A DNA stretch of 10,902 bases from NCBI GenBank assembly GCA_902765655.1, contig CACXAK010000025.1:1-10902 (forward strand), written 5' to 3'. The stretch comes from an uncultured bacterium. GTDB lineage: Bacteria; Cyanobacteriota; Vampirovibrionia; Gastranaerophilales; Gastranaerophilaceae. The position numbers and the translations under genes are program-made. The notes beneath the pieces were generated by a model that worked only from the letters and a program-made list of their open reading frames with translations, had not been told where the DNA came from and ran no database searches. Position 1 is the stretch's first letter. Every line of letters begins with the position of its first letter. Positions 6,157 to 10,902 of the stretch are shown piece after piece.

Positions 6157-6492
6157 CTATTTACACAATGCTTTTTCCGCATTTACAATTTCTTCTTCAT
6201 TAATTTTATCAAAGAATGTTGTCAGCATATTATTAGTCTTTTCTGTGATTGCAACTTCTTTATCGCCAAGTCTTGGATTGGTTAGAACAAATTTATCCTT
6301 ATTTAAACCTTGAATACAATAACTTACAACGGAATCTTCTTGTCCCCAAGTTTTCATATTTTTTAATCTTGTTGCAAATCTATCACGAGATATATCACTC
6401 ATTGCATTCCTTAGCCAATGTGTAGTTTCTTGAGATACACTCGCACCGAAATTTGTGTTGTAGTTGTTATTTTGAATTGATTGTACTTGCAT
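6157..6492 (-). CDS. small leader-bearing protein of unknown function (last gene of operon)
   Basis: This 111-residue protein is of no recognised family. Residues 1-18 (MQVQSIQNNNYNTNFGAS) match the leaders of the proteins starting at 6839 and 7852. After it the sequence is mostly predicted helix, soluble, with a charged C-terminus (INEEEIVNAEKALCK) and two Cys. There is no hydrophobic signal or membrane span. AAGGAG (6506..6501), 8 nt before the ATG, makes the start firm. A 20-nt gap separates it from the preceding gene, so co-transcription is expected. The leader is not a Sec signal; it could be a docking or sorting tag, but that is inference. Confidence 0.75.
   Translation of the reverse strand: MQVQSIQNNNYNTNFGASVSQETTHWLRNAMSDISRDRFATRLKNMKTWGQEDSVVSYCIQGLNKDKFVLTNPRLGDKEVAITEKTNNMLTTFFDKINEEEIVNAEKALCK
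6439..6492 (-). repeat. leader-coding repeat, copy 1
   Basis: The first 18 codons encode the shared N-terminal leader. The nucleotide sequence around the start (TTGTACTTGCATTTT on the plus strand) is the same as in the other two copies, so the similarity reflects common DNA ancestry and not only amino-acid bias. Confidence 0.7.
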
Positions 6493-6512
6493 TTTATTTG
6501 CTCCTTAATATT

Positions 6513-6839
6513 TTATTTTGCATTATGTGCTCTAAAAAGGTCTTTAACTGCAAATTTCAACATATTTATTAACCCTTTTGCCGCAGACTTTATGTCCATA
6601 TCTTCTCTAAGGACGTTCTTTAGTGGTCTCAAACTATTTGCCTCTAATGGATATTTAGTACGATTCTCTACATATTCTTGTCTTAATTTAACAAACTTAT
6701 CATATTTACCATTTACAATACTAGATAATAAATCCCTTCTTAGTAATTTTATACGTTCGTATGCTGCTTTGTTTGTTAAATTTTTAGCCATAAATGAAGT
6801 GTTGTAATTGTTGTTGTTTTGAACTCTTTGTACTTGCAT
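6513..6839 (-). CDS. small basic leader-bearing protein of unknown function
   Basis: This 108-residue protein has the shared leader (MQVQRVQNNNNYNTSFMA) at 1-18, followed by a strongly basic, helix-rich body (KLLRRDLL, KYDKFVKLRQEYVENRTKYP) and a C-terminal amphipathic helix (NMLKFAVKDLFRAHNAK). No known domain or membrane segment is seen. Two in-frame ATGs exist. I chose 6839 because AAGGAA at 6852..6847 is 7 nt from it and only 1 nt from the ATG at 6845, and because the protein then begins MQVQ like its neighbours. The basic charge would allow nucleic-acid or membrane-surface contact, but nothing specific supports either. Confidence 0.72.
   Translation of the reverse strand: MQVQRVQNNNNYNTSFMAKNLTNKAAYERIKLLRRDLLSSIVNGKYDKFVKLRQEYVENRTKYPLEANSLRPLKNVLREDMDIKSAAKGLINMLKFAVKDLFRAHNAK
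6786..6839 (-). repeat. leader-coding repeat, copy 2
   Basis: Encodes the 18-residue leader with one extra Asn and F-M-A in place of F-G-A. At the DNA level it is closest to the 7852 copy around the start: both read CTTTGTACTTGCATTTT on the plus strand. Confidence 0.7.
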
Positions 6840-6870
6840 TTTCATATTCCTTTTATTTATTTGAAACTCG

Positions 6871-7344
6871 TTATCTTAAACCGACTGCTGATTGCACGAA
6901 ATTAGCAACCTTTGATATACCCTTTTGTGCAACTTTTCCTACACTATTCCAAAACTTGCCATTTACTTCTAATATTTCATCAAGACCATCAGTATTGTTT
7001 TGGCTTGCTTTATGTGTTGTTCTGCGTTCTGCAATAAGATTTTCTTCATTTTTAATCATATCTTGAATTGCTTTTTGGTAAGTTTCAGTTGCCCCTTTTG
7101 ATTTTAGCATACGATTGTGTAAAACTTCATATCCGTTCTCACCATAAGAACGTGTCATTAAACTCAATACTACTGCTTTTTGTTCGGGCTTTTCAGATAC
7201 CCCGACGTTATATCTTTCTTGATTAGATACAAATTCTTGAATTTGGCGAACGACCTTTTTGGCTTGTTTTCCTAATTTCCCATTTGTAATAACTTGTCCG
7301 CCATTACTTCTTCTTACTTGTGTTAAATCTAACTTTACTACCAT
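6871..7344 (-). CDS. helical soluble protein of unknown function (middle of operon)
   Basis: This 157-residue protein is of no recognised family. It is predicted mostly helical and polar. A basic segment (GKLGKQAKKVVRQIQEF, about 23-39) is followed by a long charged middle with ERYN, EKPEQK and NEENLIAERR, and the C-terminus is more hydrophobic and amphipathic (FWNSVGKVAQKGISKVANFV). It lacks the QNN...FGA leader of the genes on either side, although its first residues (MVVKLDLTQVRRSNGGQ) may be a diverged form. The start is firm: AAGGAG (7359..7354) lies 9 nt upstream and overlaps the stop codon of the preceding gene, so translation of the two is probably coupled. Confidence 0.75.
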   Translation of the reverse strand: MVVKLDLTQVRRSNGGQVITNGKLGKQAKKVVRQIQEFVSNQERYNVGVSEKPEQKAVVLSLMTRSYGENGYEVLHNRMLKSKGATETYQKAIQDMIKNEENLIAERRTTHKASQNNTDGLDEILEVNGKFWNSVGKVAQKGISKVANFVQSAVGLR

Positions 7345-7353
7345 TTATATTTA

Positions 7354-7374
7354 CTCCTTAATTTTTTGATTTTG
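7354..7374 (-). repeat. operon junction sequence carrying the ribosome binding site
   Basis: This junction holds the stop codon of the 7358-7852 gene and AAGGAG for the next. It recurs with one mismatch in 21 at 6133-6153, and in a looser form (CTCCTTAAT then a T-rich run) at 6501-6521. Confidence 0.5.
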
Positions 7375-7852
7375 CTACTGCCGATAATAGTTTTGTTTCT
7401 GCGGTATCACCTAAATTTTTAATAGTTATATTATTATCATAAAATACAGGCAAGATATAATCTTTATAAATCTTTGCCAAATTGTGTGACATTGATTCAC
7501 TATTTGTATCAGCAGGCAAATGTTGCATAAATGATGCTACTTTCGCATACCTATCTTCATTTTTTGTAAATTGTTTAGTCAGACGACCAAGATGAGTGGA
7601 TTTTACAGTATAAGTGTGGTGTACAAGACCTTCTTTTATCATTCCGAAAAAGCTATCCATTTCTTCACCATTTACATTTTGGTTACCTTTTCCTACCAAT
7701 AAATATATTTCATCAGTGCTTTCGCCTAAATCTCTACATATTTTGGTAAAAGTTCTTTTTACACCTTTAGGTATAATTTTATCTACATCATCAATTGAAA
7801 CCTTTGCACCAAATGTCTGATTGTAATTATTTTGTACCCTTTGTACTTGCAT
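7358..7852 (-). CDS. leader-bearing protein of unknown function
   Basis: This 164-residue protein has the shared leader (MQVQRVQNNYNQTFGAK) at 1-17. The body is soluble, with mixed helix and strand: a basic stretch at 27-39 (IPKGVKRTFTKIC), a strand EIYLLVGKG near 48-56, a His/Thr-rich segment VHHTYTVKSTH near 76-86, and helical charged segments after it. No catalytic motif is recognised. The stop of the preceding gene lies only 2 nt upstream of this ATG, and no good ribosome binding site is visible, so it probably depends on ribosomes finishing the upstream gene. Its own stop overlaps the ribosome binding site of the next gene. Confidence 0.75.
   Translation of the reverse strand: MQVQRVQNNYNQTFGAKVSIDDVDKIIPKGVKRTFTKICRDLGESTDEIYLLVGKGNQNVNGEEMDSFFGMIKEGLVHHTYTVKSTHLGRLTKQFTKNEDRYAKVASFMQHLPADTNSESMSHNLAKIYKDYILPVFYDNNITIKNLGDTAETKLLSAVAKSKN
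7802..7852 (-). repeat. leader-coding repeat, copy 3
   Basis: The first 17 codons encode MQVQRVQNNYNQTFGAK, with one Asn fewer than copy 1 and two fewer than copy 2. Variation in the number of Asn codons looks like slippage within AAT/AAC repeats. Confidence 0.7.
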
Positions 7853-7854
7853 TT

Positions 7855-8241
7855 TTATTTACTTTCTGTAATTTCTTTTGCGTTGTATTTATCCAATAAT
7901 TTTTTATCAAATTTATTTAAAACTAATGTTGCTCCGGCTAAATATGCAAAACCAAATGCACATGCTGCCGCTACACCCGTTCCGAATTTTGCTAATTTTG
8001 AAGGTGCTTTTGAAATTTTAGATACTAATTTACTTCCGCCAATTGCAGAAAAGCCACATACTAAAATCAAACTTCCTGATGTAATTGCTTGATTTATTGC
8101 GTGAGCTTTAGGGTATTTTGATACAAATTCATCTTTTTTATCATTTGGCACAATGAAAGTTCTATTTTGCTGATTATTATAATTAACAGAATACTTTGTA
8201 TTATTCCCCTGAACATCAATTTGTTGTATTTTTATTGACAT
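7855..8241 (-). CDS. small protein with two predicted membrane segments (first gene of operon)
   Basis: This 128-residue protein has a polar Asn/Gln-rich N-terminus (1-30; IQQIDVQGNN and NYNNQQNRTF recall the shared leader, in diverged form), a charged stretch, and two hydrophobic Gly/Ala-rich segments at about 53-71 and 86-108. The tail is Lys-rich. The size and two-span layout recall small membrane-hairpin proteins such as holins, but that alone does not assign a role. The start has GAGGG close upstream, and a promoter-like motif lies at 8274-8309. The next ATG follows 2 nt after its stop, so it leads a tightly coupled group. It is the only clear membrane protein of the operon. Confidence 0.75.
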   Translation of the reverse strand: MSIKIQQIDVQGNNTKYSVNYNNQQNRTFIVPNDKKDEFVSKYPKAHAINQAITSGSLILVCGFSAIGGSKLVSKISKAPSKLAKFGTGVAAACAFGFAYLAGATLVLNKFDKKLLDKYNAKEITESK

Positions 8242-8273
8242 TTTACCCTCTTTACTTTCGCATGCTATATCAT

Positions 8274-8309
8274 ATTATAAAACCCGTAAAAATAAAATTT
8301 GCTATCTGC
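8274..8309 (-). promoter_or_regulatory. shared ACGGGTTT-TATAAT motif driving the five-gene operon
   Basis: On the minus strand, GCAGATAGCAAATTTTATT is followed by TTTACGGGTTT and then a perfect TATAAT (8279..8274), 33 nt before the ATG at 8241. Between 8279 and 8309, 29 of 31 positions match 9060-9090. At the -35 position is GCAAAT, not a sigma70 site, so an activator or another sigma factor may be involved. Basis: direct comparison; the role is inferred from position. Confidence 0.5.
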
Positions 8310-8324
8310 CATATAACTTGCTGA

Positions 8325-9029
8325 CTACTTGCAAATCAAATTTGATTCATACCTGACACCTGATTCATGCCCGAGTTTTTTAAAAGTTTCAGCTACTCGT
8401 CTTGCTAAAGACGGTGCGTATTTTTCATTAAATAGTTTGACAGCTTCTTTTTCTGGGTTATCAATATTTGTGTTTTTAATACCAATTAGTTTCTTCGCAA
8501 GATTCTTTATAGCTAACGGCATCTGTTTACATATTATTTCAGCTGCTGATAAAAATTCAATTTTCTTTAGTTTTAAGTATGTTTTAATACATTTTTTTTG
8601 AGTAGAGGTATAATTGATATTTTCTCCTGATAATCTGATAATTCTTGAATATCTCCCACTTGGACATAAAGCAATTTCTTCCTTATTATTTTTAAACATC
8701 ATATACATGTAATCATCAGGTGATATTGGACATTCAAGCAAATGTCCATGCATAGATGAACATCCGTTTGGTAAATTTTCGGGTTGTTTAACCCTGCTAA
8801 ATTTTCCGTGTATAACAGCTAATATTCTATTATTTTTCCAAGAAACAGCTACTTCATGAGGTTCTTTTGCATTAAAACCTTTTTTAACCATATTTTGTGC
8901 GTATTCAAATACTGCACCTTTTGATGCAAATTGAATAGTGCCATCTTTTAAAACATATCCTAAATTTTTAGGATTTATTTTCCTAAGTTGTTCTGCGGTT
9001 AAAGGTTTTTGCATAAGAAGATTAATCAT
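8325..9029 (-). CDS. protein with a JAB/MPN-like metallopeptidase segment
   Basis: This 234-residue protein has its most telling segment at 59-131. E59 (HEVAVSW) is followed by a strand (ILAVIHGKF), then M-H94-G-H96, PIS103PDD106, NNKEEIALCPSGRYSRI. This follows the order of JAB/MPN (JAMM) domains: Glu, a gap, H-x-H, about seven residues, S-x-x-D. It is also close to the HNHP...S.ED...NxKE...G.Y pattern of RadC-like and phage-associated domains. Deviations are Leu in place of Pro after the second His and a spacing of six instead of seven, so activity is uncertain. The C-terminal half (145-234) is basic and helical. An upstream TTG or ATG start at or near 9104 would place the shared promoter motif inside the gene. 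ATG 9029, with GGAG nine nt upstream, is far better. Confidence 0.65.
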   Translation of the reverse strand: MINLLMQKPLTAEQLRKINPKNLGYVLKDGTIQFASKGAVFEYAQNMVKKGFNAKEPHEVAVSWKNNRILAVIHGKFSRVKQPENLPNGCSSMHGHLLECPISPDDYMYMMFKNNKEEIALCPSGRYSRIIRLSGENINYTSTQKKCIKTYLKLKKIEFLSAAEIICKQMPLAIKNLAKKLIGIKNTNIDNPEKEAVKLFNEKYAPSLARRVAETFKKLGHESGVRYESNLICK

Positions 9030-9038
9030 TATATATGA

Positions 9039-9042
9039 CTCC
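9039..9042 (-). promoter_or_regulatory. ribosome binding site that sets the start at 9029
   Basis: GGAG on the minus strand lies 9 nt before the ATG at 9029. The other in-frame ATGs at 9044 and 9104 have no comparable site. Confidence 0.6.
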
Positions 9043-9054
9043 ATACATTTACTT

Positions 9055-9090
9055 ATAATAAAACCCGTAATAATAAAATTTGCTATCCGC
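9055..9090 (-). promoter_or_regulatory. shared ACGGGTTT-TATTAT motif upstream of the JAB-like gene
   Basis: On the minus strand, GCGGATAGCAAATTTTATT is followed by ATTACGGGTTT and TATTAT (9060..9055), 25 nt before the ATG at 9029. Its 31-nt match to 8279-8309 has two mismatches. Confidence 0.5.
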
Positions 9091-9136
9091 TTATTTAACC
9101 GCAAAAATTTTTTTGTTATTATTTTATAAAAATATT

Positions 9137-9925
9137 ATGCGAGTTTGTCCTTTAAAAGATTATACATATTCAAATTTAAAATTTATGGGTTCTGCACCAA
9201 TAAATGTTGATTGGCGCGAAAGTTTTGAACCCCCAAAAGATAATAAACCAAGTAAAAACGAACTCCCCGAATGGTTACGCAAAAGTATATTGTTTGGTTT
9301 AATTGGCATGGCAGTTGTAAATGACCCGGCAACAGATAAATTTTTTAAATCTGAAGAAGTAAAACAACAGGAAAAATTTAGAAATGAATACTTTGAAGAT
9401 GTTTCAAAAATTCAATCCGAACCGGTAAAATATCATCTTAACAGACTTGGTGATGTTGATAATGTACATATAAAATCAATACATGCCGGAAATTATTCAC
9501 TTGAATTAAATCTGGATAAACAAAAAATTAATTTTAATGTAAATATTTCAGATGATAACAATATATTGCAGGGGTATTATACAACCAATAACAATAAATT
9601 TATGAAATACAAAGCCGTTTTCAACCCGCAAAACCCCGATGAATTTGTTCTGCATATAAGGAACAAAGATAATAAACAATTTATAATCGGCAGAAAACCA
9701 AACGGCGAATTATACAAACTGGACGGCAAAAAAAGAATTATTTTAAATAAAGAAAATACCCAAAGATACCAAAACGAATTAAAACAGCTTGAAGAACTTG
9801 AAGATGTTGAATTTTTCACGAACAAGAATGATTTGTGGCGCAAACTTAATATTATTTTGTTAATACTATTAACTCTTAATGAATGGGGACACGATATTCA
9901 AAAAAGATCTGAAAATAAAAAATAG
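9137..9925 (+). CDS. unknown protein with two hydrophobic segments
   Basis: This 262-residue protein is of no recognised family. The N-terminus (MRVCPLKDYTYSNLKFMGSAP) is polar, and NLKFMGS at 13-19 recalls the F-[GM]-A end of the leader in the small-gene operon. A short hydrophobic segment lies at 49-61 (SILFGLIGMAVV), a beta-rich Asn/Lys/Asp-rich domain spans about 98-205, then a Glu/Leu coiled-coil-like stretch (208-222) and a second hydrophobic segment (238-250). The chain could be anchored at both ends with the beta domain on one side of the membrane. ATG 9137 is preferred over an in-frame TTG at 9080, which lies inside the shared promoter motif; neither has a good ribosome binding site. 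A strong terminator follows at once. Confidence 0.7.
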   Translation: MRVCPLKDYTYSNLKFMGSAPINVDWRESFEPPKDNKPSKNELPEWLRKSILFGLIGMAVVNDPATDKFFKSEEVKQQEKFRNEYFEDVSKIQSEPVKYHLNRLGDVDNVHIKSIHAGNYSLELNLDKQKINFNVNISDDNNILQGYYTTNNNKFMKYKAVFNPQNPDEFVLHIRNKDNKQFIIGRKPNGELYKLDGKKRIILNKENTQRYQNELKQLEELEDVEFFTNKNDLWRKLNIILLILLTLNEWGHDIQKRSENKK

Positions 9926-9952
9926 ATCGGTATAATACCGACCTATTTTTTT
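9923..9952. terminator. bidirectional intrinsic terminator
   Basis: The stem TAGATCGGTA / TACCGACCTA (9923-9932 and 9936-9945, one A-C mismatch) has a TAA loop and is followed by seven T. On the minus strand the same hairpin is followed by a T-run (9922 downward). It serves the plus-strand gene ending at 9925, whose stop codon is the first triplet of the stem, and the convergent phosphofructokinase gene. Confidence 0.88.
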
Positions 9953-9971
9953 ATTTGATTTATTTGGCAGA

Positions 9972-10902
9972 TTAAACAGAAGCCAATGCTTTTGCCTGTT
10001 CAAGCTGCAAAGTTACCGTTGTAATATCGCATACAGAGCTTGGTCCAAAGTACTGAATAGCACCGGGGAACAGGTATCTGTCATTCATTGCCCAATCTTC
10101 TCTGTTATTTTGCAACTGAGCAAATACAGGTCCGTTGAGTTCAACCAATGCCTTTTTAATAACCGGCTTCATTGCACCATGACGTTTTTCCATATTCATC
10201 ATCATTGTTAAAGGTACACCGCCTGCAATCCATTTACTTGCAGGAGCTGTAAGGTTTTTAACAGATGATAAATATCCTGTCAAACCGTTTGAAATCAATG
10301 CATAAGCATTATAACCCAAAGAATAGCAATAATCTGCATCAAAGTTTGACGGGAATGCACATCTTCCTTCATAACCGAAGAAATGAGATTGTGTTGAGAA
10401 TTTACCGATGTACTTACCTTCTGATTTTAATTTTGCCAATTTTATTGTAAGCATTTCAATTAATAATTTTTCTGTTTCAATTTTAGAAACCTGAACATTT
10501 CCGTGCGGATCTCTGTCAGCAAGCAATTGTTCTTTAATTATTGATGGTAATGAATTATAAACAGCTGCATTTTCATCATCTAATCTGTGTTCAACTATTG
10601 TAAATTTATCACGAATTGTTGTCGCATTAACAAAACTCGGATCTGATTCAAGTTCTGCCATAATATCATTCAAATTAGCAATCATTGCTTTCATTTCAGG
10701 TATAAATTCAATTAAACCCTCAGGAACAACCGCAATACCGAAATTTTTACCCGCATTTGCACGTCTTACAATGACATCTGCTATATAATCAATGATTGAA
10801 GATAAAGACATTTTCTTTGCTTCAACTTCTTCACTGATTAAAGTGATATTTGGCTGAGTTTGCAATGCAGCTTCAAGTGCAACGTGTGATGCACTTCTGC
10901 CC
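9972..10902 (-). CDS. pfp: diphosphate--fructose-6-phosphate 1-phosphotransferase, N-terminus cut by window edge
   Basis: The frame is open to the right edge and gives 309 residues. The in-window segment begins GRSASHVALEAALQTQPN, which matches the middle of long-type PPi-dependent phosphofructokinases (about 550 residues), so roughly the N-terminal 40 percent lies outside. The visible part holds VVPEGLIEFIPE, the insertion with long charged helices typical of the long clade, and FFGYEGRCAFPSNFDADYCYSLGYNA, a hallmark of this subfamily that includes sugar-phosphate contacts. The enzyme reversibly phosphorylates fructose 6-phosphate with pyrophosphate in glycolysis, in the cytosol. A TTG at 10865 is an artefactual start because the frame and the family similarity continue upstream of it. 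The 3' end is served by the terminator at 9923-9952. Confidence 0.95.
   Translation of the reverse strand, partial: GRSASHVALEAALQTQPNITLISEEVEAKKMSLSSIIDYIADVIVRRANAGKNFGIAVVPEGLIEFIPEMKAMIANLNDIMAELESDPSFVNATTIRDKFTIVEHRLDDENAAVYNSLPSIIKEQLLADRDPHGNVQVSKIETEKLLIEMLTIKLAKLKSEGKYIGKFSTQSHFFGYEGRCAFPSNFDADYCYSLGYNAYALISNGLTGYLSSVKNLTAPASKWIAGGVPLTMMMNMEKRHGAMKPVIKKALVELNGPVFAQLQNNREDWAMNDRYLFPGAIQYFGPSSVCDITTVTLQLEQAKALASV

Noticed and set aside
6481..6807. Plus-strand open frames facing the leader operon (also 6794-7066, 7614-7820 and 7832-8092)
   Set aside because: All are reverse images of the minus-strand genes, with no ribosome binding sites, and show the Phe/Ser/Leu-rich composition typical of antisense frames in AT-rich DNA.
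7855..8241. Holin of a prophage
   Set aside because: Two hydrophobic segments and small size are not enough. No lysin, portal, terminase or integrase is present in the window.
9030..9104. Longer N-terminus of the JAB-like gene, starting at 9104
   Set aside because: It would place the conserved promoter motif inside the gene and has no ribosome binding site. ATG 9029 has GGAG at 9 nt.
9080..9136. TTG start giving a hydrophobic N-terminus (signal-like) to the 9137 gene
   Set aside because: It overlaps the shared motif on the other strand and has no ribosome binding site. ATG 9137 is the simpler choice, although it too lacks a good site.
1..10902. CRISPR arrays, tRNA or rRNA genes, insertion sequences
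   Set aside because: No regularly spaced repeats, cloverleaf-like sequences, rRNA segments or transposase motifs were seen on either strand.

Overview
The window is AT-rich bacterial DNA that uses the standard bacterial code: TGA ends the genes finishing at 1962 and 5838, and purine-rich Shine-Dalgarno sites precede most starts. Two things together suggest a gut Gastranaerophilales/Melainabacteria-type (non-photosynthetic cyanobacterial) genome: the base composition, and several small proteins that begin with an Asn/Gln-rich leader ending in F-G/M-A. This placement rests on general familiarity, not on a marker gene. The only strong metabolic clue is a long-type PPi-dependent phosphofructokinase, which fits a fermentative anaerobe.

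Left part (1-5043). An exported TPR protein runs off the left edge on the minus strand. It is divergent from a two-gene overlapping operon (1414-2534) of related two-membrane-segment proteins. Next come a flavodoxin-family protein with its own promoter, a convergent Zn-ribbon Nudix hydrolase that overlaps it by 17 bp, a small Met-rich protein under an operator-like palindrome, and a ketopantoate-reductase-family enzyme (PanE-like).

Middle (5044-6156). An HD-GYP-type phosphodiesterase-like protein with a degenerate GYP segment is followed by a small DUF4236 protein, whose promoter overlaps the stop codon of the HD gene. Behind them sits a short perfect hairpin of the GTAGGTTGGGT type.

Accessory block (6157-9029, minus strand). 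Five tightly packed small genes (8241 down to 6157) look like one operon. Three of them, otherwise unlike each other, share nearly the same first 17-18 residues, and gene junctions repeat the same ribosome-binding-site sequence. Upstream is a gene for a protein with a JAB/MPN-like H-x-H...S-x-x-D segment. That gene, the five-gene operon and the Nudix gene are each preceded by a shared motif, ACGGGTTT followed by a -10-like TATWAT. This block is the most likely place for something undescribed.

Right end (9137-10902). A two-membrane-segment unknown protein on the plus strand is convergent with the PPi-phosphofructokinase gene (5' end cut off by the window). The two share a bidirectional terminator at 9923-9952.

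No tRNA, rRNA, CRISPR array, transposase or integrase was seen.
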